Source: Arthrobacter sp. MSA 4-2 (lineage in GTDB: Bacteria; Actinomycetota; Actinomycetes; Actinomycetales; Micrococcaceae). From it: a stretch of DNA of 32,409 bases. How positions within the stretch are numbered: position 1 is the stretch's first letter; each line of letters opens with the position of its first letter. The notes under the pieces were generated by a model. The model worked only from the letters and a program-made list of their open reading frames with translations, did not search any database and was not told the DNA's origin. Shown here piece by piece: positions 16,963 to 23,117 of this stretch. Location: the NCBI RefSeq assembly GCF_016405885.1, contig NZ_JAEKGC010000019.1:1-32409 (forward strand), given 5' to 3'. The translations under genes were made by a program, and so were the position numbers.

Positions 16963-17113
16963 GTCGTGAAGCCGGTCACGGGCTTCTGCTTCCGGATCAG
17001 GCCGGTGCCTCACACATCTTTTTTCTCAACGCCCGGTCACCCACCTTATGGCTCGTCTCAACGAGGTGCCTGTTGTCAGGAGACGTGCTGCGGGTGCCGT
17101 GGTTGGTGTCGGG
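16963..17113. repeat. 3'-flank repeat of hydrolase module, copy A
   Basis: This non-coding segment downstream of the hydrolase at 17114 matches 26135-26294 (copy B) over most of its length. It starts at GTCGTGAAGCCGGTCACGG and includes a TCTTTTTTCT run and the block around GCCCGGTCACCCACC. A shorter copy of its inner part lies at 22880-22925. Together with the following genes it defines a duplicated unit of about 1.6 kb (16963-18545 and 26135-27717). The left edge falls inside the N-terminal open frame of maleylacetate reductase, so a rearrangement joined the two regions here. GAAGCC and GGCTTC near 16969-16987 form a short inverted repeat. Confidence 0.75.
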
Positions 17114-18307
17114 TCAGGGTGTGCTGAGGGCTTCGTCGAGGGCGTCGGTGGTCAAGCTGTAGAGAGCGATGAGTTCCTCCTGGGGGCCTTCGAAGATTTC
17201 TTCCTGGGGGCCGTCGTAGATGGCGTATGGCAGTGCCGTGACGGTGACGGTGACGGCGGTGCCGTCTTCTGCGACTGCATTGCGGGTCTGGTAGCCGGGG
17301 ATGTCGCCGTTGTGGCCCCAAGCTGTGCCGGCGCTTAGTTCGCTGCTTTCGATGCCCAGCCCGTACGTGGCTCCGGGGAAATTTTCCTCGTCGCCGGTGG
17401 GGATGCCGGTGAGCATCTGGTCGAGTTCGGCCGGTTCCAGGAGCTCGCCGTCGAGGACGGCTTTCATGAAGGTGTTGAGCTCAGCCGGTGTGGATACCAT
17501 CGCTCCTGCTCCCGCGGCCCAGGAAGTGTCGTACTCGGTGAGGTCGCGTAGTTCGCCGTCGGTGTCGATGTGGTAGCCCAGGGGATGCTCACCGCGTATC
17601 CCTCTGTCGCCCGGTTCGGGCAGGTAGGTGTGTTTCAGGTTCAGGGGTGTGACGATCCGATCCTGGATCTGTTCGGCCAGGGGCCGTTGGGTGATGCGTT
17701 CGATGATCAGGCCCAGGGCGATGTAGTTGGTGTTGGTGTATTGATGCCGTTCCCCTGCGGGGAAGTCCGCGGGCCGTTCGAGCGCCAGGTCGAGCACGTC
17801 CCGTACTGAGCGGTAGACGTCGCGCTGGCCGAAGGTGTCCTTGGCGACGAGGTCGGTGAACTCGGGCAGGCCGCTGGTGTGCTGGAGCAGCTGCCGGACG
17901 GTGATGGCCTTGGCGTCGATTCCCTCTCCCTTGATGAGGCCGGGGAGGTAGGTATCGACGCTTCGGTCCAGCTCCAGGAGTCCTTCTTCCACCAGCTGCA
18001 GGGCCACCACCGCGGTGAATGTCTTGGTGGCGCTTCCAATACGCACTTCCGCATCAGCGGGGACCGGTGCGTCGGTGGCAAGATCCGCGGTGCCGGCGGT
18101 GGCGGTTTCGGCGGTGCCGTCCGGGGAGGTGCGGGTGATGATCGCGCCCGGGTAGCCTTCCTCGACGAGTCGCTCCGCGATGCTGGTCAGCACCTTCGGC
18201 GCTTCCTCGGGGGCGTCCTTGGTGGCGGCCTGGCTCGTGCAGGCGGTGAACGCGAGCGATACGGCCAGCGCGGTGGTGATGACCGCGAATTTGGGGGTGT
18301 GTTTCAT
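17114..18307 (-). CDS. Secreted S12 serine hydrolase lipoprotein A (D-Ala-D-Ala carboxypeptidase/beta-lactamase-like)
   Basis: A 397-residue beta-lactamase-fold hydrolase. The N-terminus is a signal peptide ending in FTAC, so Cys23 is the likely lipid anchor. Catalytic motifs are Ser92-Ala-Thr-Lys95, Tyr190-Thr-Asn192 and His332-Asn-Gly334 (HxG in place of KTG). The HTSGLPEF block and PAGERHQYTNTNY follow S12 DD-carboxypeptidases and esterases. It probably acts outside the membrane on peptidoglycan, D-residue peptides or an antimicrobial. It has a near-duplicate at 26295-27479 and sits 1 base downstream of a small membrane-protein gene in both copies (TGA-C-ATG), so the pair is translationally linked. 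The C-terminal tail differs from copy B by a few residues. Confidence 0.9.
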   Translation of the reverse strand: MKHTPKFAVITTALAVSLAFTACTSQAATKDAPEEAPKVLTSIAERLVEEGYPGAIITRTSPDGTAETATAGTADLATDAPVPADAEVRIGSATKTFTAVVALQLVEEGLLELDRSVDTYLPGLIKGEGIDAKAITVRQLLQHTSGLPEFTDLVAKDTFGQRDVYRSVRDVLDLALERPADFPAGERHQYTNTNYIALGLIIERITQRPLAEQIQDRIVTPLNLKHTYLPEPGDRGIRGEHPLGYHIDTDGELRDLTEYDTSWAAGAGAMVSTPAELNTFMKAVLDGELLEPAELDQMLTGIPTGDEENFPGATYGLGIESSELSAGTAWGHNGDIPGYQTRNAVAEDGTAVTVTVTALPYAIYDGPQEEIFEGPQEELIALYSLTTDALDEALSTP

Positions 18308-18308
18308 G

Positions 18309-18545
18309 TCAGTGCTCGGATGCGGTGGAGGGGGTTGTTGGTGATGCTGCGCGCTTCCGGCGCCGGTGCCCCCGGATAAGGAGTGCCGCGCAGACGAAGA
18401 TGATGACTCCGAAGGGGACCGAGAGCAGCGGGATGGAGACCACCGTGGTGGTCAGAACGTTTGCGGCCAGCGCGGCGATGAGTACTGCCCAGAGCAGGAT
18501 GGTGCGGCCGGGTTTGTGTCCTTGGACATGGGGATGGTGGGTCAT
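18309..18545 (-). CDS. Small two-TM membrane protein A
   Basis: A 78-residue protein with a short N-terminal tail (MTHHPHVQGHKPGR), two hydrophobic segments (about 15-38 and 42-58) and a basic C-terminal tail (RGHRRRKRAAS). I do not recognise a family. The close copy at 27481-27717, always one base ahead of the S12 hydrolase start, shows that it is a real gene. The positive-inside rule puts both ends in the cytoplasm. A role as a small membrane partner or sensor subunit for the hydrolase or ABC system is only a guess. Upstream, the full ABC permease seen elsewhere is replaced by a broken piece. Confidence 0.75.
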   Translation of the reverse strand: MTHHPHVQGHKPGRTILLWAVLIAALAANVLTTTVVSIPLLSVPFGVIIFVCAALLIRGHRRRKRAASPTTPSTASEH

Positions 18546-18593
18546 GGAAAAACCATTCAGGTTGTGGGTGTTAGTTGGGGGTTGATTGGTGGG

Positions 18594-18780
18594 TTAGAGG
18601 CTGCGGCGTTTCAGGACGAGGGCGGCGCCGGTCAGCAGGCCGACGGCCAGTCCGATCAGGCTCAGGAATGTGGATGGCCAGGACGCCGCGGCCCAGGGTT
18701 CCCAGGATCTCGGACAGGGTCGCGCTCAGGGCGGTGCCGTCAAGGATCGGCGCCAGGAGCAGACCGATGAAAGACTGCCG
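18594..18780 (-). pseudogene. Decayed ABC-2 permease remnant
   Basis: This stretch corresponds to the 3' part of the intact permease at 20152-20955. It shares the ending LTGAALxLKRRSL-stop and the block LDGTALxATLxExLGTLGRG. A one-base insertion near GCCATCCACATTCCTGAG shifts the frame. A large internal deletion joins LIGLAxGLL directly to the last dozen codons. Its 5' side stops abruptly at the end of the AI-2E transporter gene. It shows that hydrolase module A once had its own permease upstream, as in an ATPase-permease-small TM-hydrolase order. Confidence 0.8.
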
Positions 18781-19953
18781 CTAGCCGGCCCGGGGGTCTC
18801 CAGTCGTGAGCAGAGGCAATCTGCTTACGGGTTCGAGCATCTGCTCCCTGGCGTACTGGAATGTGATCATCACTACGGCGATAGTGGGTGTGGCGAGGAA
18901 GGCCCCTTCGATCCCGAACAGGGATGCGCCGGCTGCTACACCTGTGAGAACAACTGCAGGATGAAGCTTCAAAGATCGTCCGACCAGCAGTGGTTGAAGT
19001 ACGTTGCTCTCAAGCTGCTGCACAAGCAGGACCAGGCCCAGCACGATCAAGGCTGTGACCCATCCTTCCGCTAAAAGTGCCACGATGGAAGCGAGGAGCC
19101 CGGTGGCTACTGCACCAATAACGGGAAGGAATCCGCCGAAGAAGATCAACACCGCAAGGGGTAGAGCGAGCGGAACGCCGAGGATCCAAAGACCGATCCC
19201 GATGAAGACGGCGTCAACAAGTGCTACTGCTGCCTGTGAGGATATGTAGGCCGATAATGTCCGCCAACTCCTAGATGTCACTTCCGCGGTATGAACGAGA
19301 GCCGTACCTGTTGTCCACCGCAGAAGCCACCCCGAAAACCGGTCTCCGTCCTTCAAGCAGAAGAAGGTGAGAATCAACGTCAGCAAGAAGGTCACCGTGA
19401 GGGAACCGACTGTTCCCAAGCCGAGGGAAACCTGCGTCAGGACCTGACCCGCGTTCTCCTGCAGCCAGGTAACCGCTGGCTTCAGGACTTTGTTGAGGTC
19501 CGCTTCCGAGAAGGGCAAAGACCCAGCGAAATCCTTGAGGTTCTGAATGTTCTCGGCCATCTGCATTGACAGCTCTCGCACCCCGTTCTTGGACAACGCC
19601 GCGGTAGCCCAACCGATCCCGACCGCAGCACCGGCCAACGCGACAATGGTGATGGCCGCCGCTGCGGCCGCTGGCATAGCGCGACGTAAGAACCGCGTGA
19701 CCGGCCAGAGGACCGAGGTCAGCAGCAACGCGAGAATGAGTGGGAGAACCACCACCCACACCTTCAACAGCAAGTAACAGACCCCAATGAGCGCGGCGGC
19801 AAGGATGAGCGCCCTGCCCGAAATTGCCGCTGTAGCTGTCAGGGCCGAGAGAAACGCTCCGCTGCGGATCCGTCGTGTTGGCAAAGATCTCGTGGACGCG
19901 GCTGTCGTCACATCCTTGTGGTCCTCCACCATCTGAATTTGCTGCTCAGACAT
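18781..19953 (-). CDS. AI-2E family transporter (TqsA/PerM-like membrane protein)
   Basis: A 390-residue polytopic protein of the AI-2E_transport family. It opens with a charged tail of about 45 residues, then a pair of close TM segments, an amphipathic soluble stretch (about 135-185) and five or more further TM segments. The family-typical blocks GGFLPVIGAVATG, VQQLESNVLQPLLVGRSLKLHPAVVL and FGIEGAFLATP are readable. Members export small molecules or act as Na+/H+ antiporters; no substrate can be assigned. GAAGGAAGAG just before ATG 19953 is a good ribosome-binding site. It lies between two halves of a disrupted permease duplication and follows an ABC exporter tail, so it probably arrived with that piece. 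Confidence 0.9.
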   Translation of the reverse strand: MSEQQIQMVEDHKDVTTAASTRSLPTRRIRSGAFLSALTATAAISGRALILAAALIGVCYLLLKVWVVVLPLILALLLTSVLWPVTRFLRRAMPAAAAAAITIVALAGAAVGIGWATAALSKNGVRELSMQMAENIQNLKDFAGSLPFSEADLNKVLKPAVTWLQENAGQVLTQVSLGLGTVGSLTVTFLLTLILTFFCLKDGDRFSGWLLRWTTGTALVHTAEVTSRSWRTLSAYISSQAAVALVDAVFIGIGLWILGVPLALPLAVLIFFGGFLPVIGAVATGLLASIVALLAEGWVTALIVLGLVLLVQQLESNVLQPLLVGRSLKLHPAVVLTGVAAGASLFGIEGAFLATPTIAVVMITFQYAREQMLEPVSRLPLLTTGDPRAG

Positions 19954-20151
19954 GCTCTTCCTTCTTCAATGCCGAATGCCTCTTCCTTTGGTCGGTGCAG
20001 GTTCGTGATAATCGAATCTGCGTTGTCGGGTTGGTTTGCACGGATGCTGAGGGCGTCGAGGAGGTTCCGGTACAGCGCCTCGGTCGCCAGCAGTTCCTGA
20101 CGTGTACCGAATGCACGGATCCTCCCTCGATCCATAAGGTAGATGCGGCCG
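19908..20151 (-). pseudogene. 3' remnant of an ABC exporter (ABCB-type) ATPase
   Basis: The frame reads GRIYLMDRGRIRAFGTRQELL followed by an ALYRNLLDAL tail. This is the typical extreme C-terminus of fused TM-ATPase exporters, where the H-loop strand is followed by G-T/H-x-x-E-L-L and a Tyr-x-x-Leu helix. Walker A, signature and Walker B are missing: the frame is cut about 5 codons upstream of MDRG, where it abuts the stop codon of the ABC-2 permease at 20152. The frame runs on into the start of the AI-2E gene. It is best read as a fragment carried along with that gene. Confidence 0.7.
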
Positions 20152-20955
20152 TTAGAGGCTGCGGCGTTTGAGGGTGAGGGCGGCGCCGGTGAGCAGGAGC
20201 GCGGTCAGGGCGGTGAGGGCTGCGGTAGCGGCGGCGCCGGTGAGGGCGTTGGGTGCGGTGATCAGGGCGTGGGCCAGGGTGTTGGGCATGAGCTGGGCCC
20301 AGATCGGGAGGGTGCCGGTGGCGAGCTGGATGATTCCCAGCAGGATTGGTTCCAGGACCAGGACGGCGAGGGTGACCAGGACCGCGGTGAGCTGGTTGCG
20401 CAGCAGCAGGCCGAAGGCCAGTCCGATCAGGCTCAGGAAGGTGATGGCCAGGACGCCGCGGCCCAGGGTGCCCAGGACCTCGGGCAGGGTCGCGGCCAGG
20501 GCCGTGCCGTCAAGGACCAGCGCCAGCAGCAGCGCGGTGACGGACAGGGCGGCGAGGATGAGTCCTGTGGCGGCGCCGATCAGCGCGGTGGCCCCGGTCT
20601 TGGCCAGGACGATGCGCTCACGGCGCGGTTGGGCCAGTGCCGTGCCGACCATGCCGCCGAAGCGGAAATCGCTGATCCCGGCCAGGACGCCCAGGAGGAT
20701 GACGGCGATCAGGACGACCCCGATGGAACCACTACCTCCGAGGAGGTTCAGCACTGCCAGCTGCTCGGAGGCCAGCGTCATATCGATGACCGGCAGTTCG
20801 CCGGCGACCTCCGGGTCAGTGCCTTCGCTGTTAACGAGGTAAGGCATCAGGACGGTAGAGACGAGCTGGGTGGCCAGCAGGCCCAGGGCCGCGATGAGGA
20901 CCGCGATCTTCGTTGCAGGGACGGTGGTGAGTTTGAGGGTTTCAGCGCGCAGCAT
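20152..20955 (-). CDS. ABC-2 type transporter permease
   Basis: A 267-residue membrane protein with about six hydrophobic segments and the arrangement of ABC-2/BcrB-like permeases. The N-terminus MLRAETLKLTTVPATK is followed by a first TM, a short extracellular loop, a GISDFRFGGMVGTALAQPRR cytoplasmic coupling segment near 95-115, and further TMs to a basic end KRRSL. ATG 20955 overlaps the end of the ATPase gene by 14 bases, which indicates a two-gene transporter unit. Two decayed pieces of the same gene type lie at 18594-18780 and 22926-22992. The likely role is export of, or resistance to, a hydrophobic or peptide compound. The substrate is unknown. Confidence 0.9.
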   Translation of the reverse strand: MLRAETLKLTTVPATKIAVLIAALGLLATQLVSTVLMPYLVNSEGTDPEVAGELPVIDMTLASEQLAVLNLLGGSGSIGVVLIAVILLGVLAGISDFRFGGMVGTALAQPRRERIVLAKTGATALIGAATGLILAALSVTALLLALVLDGTALAATLPEVLGTLGRGVLAITFLSLIGLAFGLLLRNQLTAVLVTLAVLVLEPILLGIIQLATGTLPIWAQLMPNTLAHALITAPNALTGAAATAALTALTALLLTGAALTLKRRSL

Positions 20956-21703
20956 GGGGGGTCCGTTCGAAAGAGCTGATCTCGGAAGAGCTGATCATGG
21001 AGAGGTAGAAGTCCTCGAGGTCGCCCTCGGAGGCGGCGAGGGCTTCGGCGAGGGTGGTCGCTGAGCGGACCTGCCCATCGGCGATGGCCACGATGTCATC
21101 GGCGATCTGCTCCACATCGGCGAGGATGTGGGAGGACAGCAGGACACTGCCGCCATGGTCGGCGAAGGAACGCAGGTAGTGCTTGAGCCAGTAGATGCCG
21201 GCAGGATCCAGGCCGTTGGCCGGCTCGTCGAGCACCAGGATCTTCGGATCGCCCAGGATCGCCGCGGCGATGGCAACACGCTGACGCATGCCCAGGGAGT
21301 AATCCCGGATCCGGCGGTCGGCGTCGGCGCTCAGGCCCACAATAGTGAGCACCTCCTCCACGCGGGCCACCGCGTGGTAGCCCTGAGCGGCGGCGATCCG
21401 CAGGTGCTGGCGTGCGGTGCGCCCGGGGTGCAGACCGCCTGCATCCAGGACCGCCCCGACGACCCGGGTGGGATCGGACAGGTCACGGAACGGCTTCCCG
21501 AACACCAGCGCCTCTCCGGCATCAGGGGCGATCAAACCCAGCAGCATCCGGATCGTGGTGGTCTTCCCGGCGCCGTTGGGCCCGAGCAGGCCCGTGATAC
21601 GGCCGGCGCCGACACTGAAGCTAATATCTTCGACCCGGCGGACACCGCGGAAGGACTTCGACAGGTGCTCTACGAGGAGGGGTTCATTCTCTTGCGTGGT
21701 CAT
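20942..21703 (-). CDS. ABC transporter ATP-binding protein (BcrA/NatA-like)
   Basis: A cytoplasmic ATPase for the ABC-2 permease encoded next. Counting from the frame start at 21736, Walker A GPNGAGKTT is at 52-60, signature SLGMRQ at 147-152 and Walker B ends Asp170-Glu171, followed by PANGLDPAG and the SSHIL switch histidine. The DEPANGLDPAG form is common in BcrA-like resistance exporters. The frame opens with GTG 21736 (MRRVRSWHLG...). I list ATG 21703 because the family aligns from MTTQENEPLL, but no well-spaced ribosome-binding site precedes it. The upstream 11-codon leader is conserved in the copies near 22812 and 27759, so it may belong to a leader or promoter. Upstream lies an array of GGACwGTCC repeats. 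Confidence 0.92.
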   Translation of the reverse strand: MTTQENEPLLVEHLSKSFRGVRRVEDISFSVGAGRITGLLGPNGAGKTTTIRMLLGLIAPDAGEALVFGKPFRDLSDPTRVVGAVLDAGGLHPGRTARQHLRIAAAQGYHAVARVEEVLTIVGLSADADRRIRDYSLGMRQRVAIAAAILGDPKILVLDEPANGLDPAGIYWLKHYLRSFADHGGSVLLSSHILADVEQIADDIVAIADGQVRSATTLAEALAASEGDLEDFYLSMISSSEISSFERTPHAAR

Positions 21704-21746
21704 ACTTCCAAGATGCCAGCTGCGCACCCTCCGCACCCCAGCCCCA

Positions 21747-21805
21747 GGGACAGTCCTTCACTAGCCCCAGGACCAGTCCTTCACTAGCCAAAAGGACAGC
21801 CCGCA
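21747..21805. promoter_or_regulatory. Tandem GGAC(C)AGTCC operator-like array A
   Basis: Three palindromic elements lie upstream of the ABC ATPase: GGACAGTCC at 21748-21756, GGACCAGTCC at 21770-21779 and the imperfect GGACAGCCC at 21794-21802. They are spaced 22 and 24 bases apart, with the first two followed by a shared TTCACTAGCC spacer. The same layout recurs before the ATPase fragment at 22812 and before the second hydrolase module at 27717. Conservation of spacing at about two helical turns suggests a cooperatively bound regulator, plausibly the NarL-type response regulator at 29208-29873. The binder is inferred. Confidence 0.6.
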
Positions 21806-21910
21806 GCCGTCCCAGCCACGCAATGCACGCTGCCTCCAACGGATTAAACTGCGGAAGGTCGCTGCGGCAACTGATTCGCCTGCCCCCGCGGTCCTGAACG
21901 CCATTGATGC

Positions 21911-22621
21911 TTAGGCGGCCGCGCACCGCAACTGCCCGTTCACGGCAGCCCGGAAGTGTGCTGCCTGCATGGTTCGGAGCCTTGTGGATCGGTCGGGGCG
22001 GGTCCGAAAGAGGTATGACACTCTTCGCCTCAGCGTCATGGGCCCTGAGGGGTCCGGTTTGTCTGCTCCCCACGAGTCGAACACGGTCCGTGCGCCTATC
22101 AGCTCCGGGTCGTGGCGTAGAGCAAACATGTCAGCGCGCACCTCCCCTTCCCGGCTCATCGCGCCCACCATAAGCAGCCAAACACCCAAGGTGACCACGC
22201 CGGTCACCAGGGCGGCGACTCCACCCAACGAGCTGGCGTTGAAGTAGCCCGCGAGGGCGCCCGCCAAGAAGCCCCCCAACATCAGCACTCCCGCGAGGGA
22301 GAACACCGCAACGAGCACGCGGGTTCTTCGCGCGCACCACGCCGCGTCCGCGAGATGCCCGAGCTCGTGCGCGAGCAGGAAGGTCAGTCCCTCGACGGAG
22401 AGCTCTCGCAGGGCCCGCTCAGTGACTTCGATCGTGGGTACGCCTTGGGGCATCGCAAAGTAGGCGTCGGCCCGAGATGGGCCCGGCCCCACAGACCGGA
22501 CAATGCTGACTTCTGGGACCTGAAGGCCCTCCTCACCACTGATGCGCGCCACATGCTTACGGACGGCTTTTTGGAGCTCATCGTATCCGTCGATGGCGTA
22601 TCGATCACGAGACATATCCAT
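21911..22621 (-). CDS. Membrane-associated M48-like zinc metallopeptidase
   Basis: A protein of about 236 residues with the zinc-binding motif His-Glu-Leu-Gly-His (residues 85-89) in a short N-terminal soluble domain. Two close TM segments follow (about 101-126 and 134-154). A downstream GEVRAD element (Glu160, Asp164) matches the third zinc ligand and Asp of M48/HtpX-type peptidases. It is shorter than HtpX (about 290). I chose ATG 22621 because GTGAGGA lies just upstream; GTG 22633 is in frame. The upstream neighbour is a truncated ABC ATPase whose TGA overlaps the leader of this gene, so it may have been joined to that promoter by a deletion. The target is unknown; membrane-protein or signal-peptide turnover is a family-level guess. 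Confidence 0.8.
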   Translation of the reverse strand: MDMSRDRYAIDGYDELQKAVRKHVARISGEEGLQVPEVSIVRSVGPGPSRADAYFAMPQGVPTIEVTERALRELSVEGLTFLLAHELGHLADAAWCARRTRVLVAVFSLAGVLMLGGFLAGALAGYFNASSLGGVAALVTGVVTLGVWLLMVGAMSREGEVRADMFALRHDPELIGARTVFDSWGADKPDPSGPMTLRRRVSYLFRTRPDRSTRLRTMQAAHFRAAVNGQLRCAAA

Positions 22622-22629
22622 TTCGGTCC

Positions 22630-22812
22630 TCACCGGATCGCGGGGGTCTTACCGGCGCCGTTGAGCCCGAGCAGGCCCGTGATGCGGCCGGCGCCGACGG
22701 TAAAGGTGATCTCCTCGACGCGGCGGACACCGTGGAAGGACTTCGGGAGGTGCTGCACGAGGAGGGGTTCGTGTTCTTGCTTGTTCATCTTTCTAAAATG
22801 CCAGCTGCGCAC
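22630..22812 (-). pseudogene. 5' fragment of ABC ATPase (ends in Walker A)
   Basis: The frame encodes MNKQEHEPLLVQHLPKSF, an ITGLLGLNGAGKT Walker A, and then PAIR-stop. It matches the first 65 or so codons of the ATPase at 20942-21703 and breaks immediately after Walker A, where the peptidase gene begins. The upstream leader (MRSWHFRK) and two operator-like elements are retained. It cannot be a working ATPase. It could still act as a short translated leader for the peptidase gene, whose start lies just beyond its stop codon. Confidence 0.8.
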
Positions 22813-22831
22813 GCTCCGCGCCCCAGCCGCG

Positions 22832-22864
22832 GGACCAGTCCTTCCCTAGCCAAAAGGACAGTCG
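22832..22864. promoter_or_regulatory. Tandem operator-like array B
   Basis: GGACCAGTCC at 22832-22841 and GGACAGTCG at 22856-22864, start-to-start 24 bases, are joined by a CTTCCCTAGCC spacer. The elements, spacer and following leader are degenerate copies of arrays at 21747 and 27771. This array would drive the truncated ATPase frame and the HExxH peptidase. The second half-site has lost its final C, so binding may be weaker. Confidence 0.5.
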
Positions 22865-22879
22865 GGGAAGGAGAAGTTC

Positions 22880-22925
22880 CGCCCGGTCACCTACCTCGTG
22901 GCCCGTCTCAACAAGCTCCTAGCGA
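22880..22925. repeat. Short copy of the hydrolase 3'-flank repeat
   Basis: The block GCCCGGTCACCTACC and the following GGCCCGTCTCAACAAGCTCC match 17031-17070 and 26204-26245, which lie just downstream of the two S12 lipoprotein genes. Here no hydrolase follows; a permease scrap begins right after it. It marks a third, mostly deleted copy of the module. Confidence 0.65.
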
Positions 22926-22992
22926 GGCCGGGCCGGTGGGGGCACTGGGTGCGCTGATCAGGGCATGGGACAAGGTCGCGGGCATCAGTTGC
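22926..22992 (-). pseudogene. Second ABC-2 permease scrap
   Basis: The stretch aligns without large gaps to about 20229-20295 within the 3' half of the intact permease (shared GCCGGT, GTGCG-TGATCAGGGC and GGGCAT blocks), with several substitutions. Only about 65 bases remain and no start or stop belongs to it. It supports a third decayed copy of the hydrolase/permease/ATPase module between the peptidase gene and the FtsX gene. Confidence 0.6.
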
Positions 22993-23077
22993 GGGGTTGA
23001 GCGGCGGTCTTACCCCGGGCGGGGCTTTGAGGAGCGGGTCGGCCAGATTTACGGACTTTTCGGGGATGAAACAGAAG

Positions 23078-23101
23078 GCCCCCGGCCGGTGGGCCGGGGG
23101 C
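23078..23101 (-). terminator. Strong hairpin terminator after the FtsX gene
   Basis: A perfect 10-bp stem (GCCCCCGGCC / GGCCGGGGGC) closes a 4-base loop, with AAG and CTTTC flanks. It sits 16 bases downstream of the FtsX-like stop codon. The short U-tract is weak in both directions (CTTTCGTTT on the plus side, CCTTCTGTTT on the minus side). The position makes it the natural end of the FtsX/ATPase transcript. Confidence 0.75.
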
Positions 23102-23117
23102 TTTCGTTTGGGAGCGG

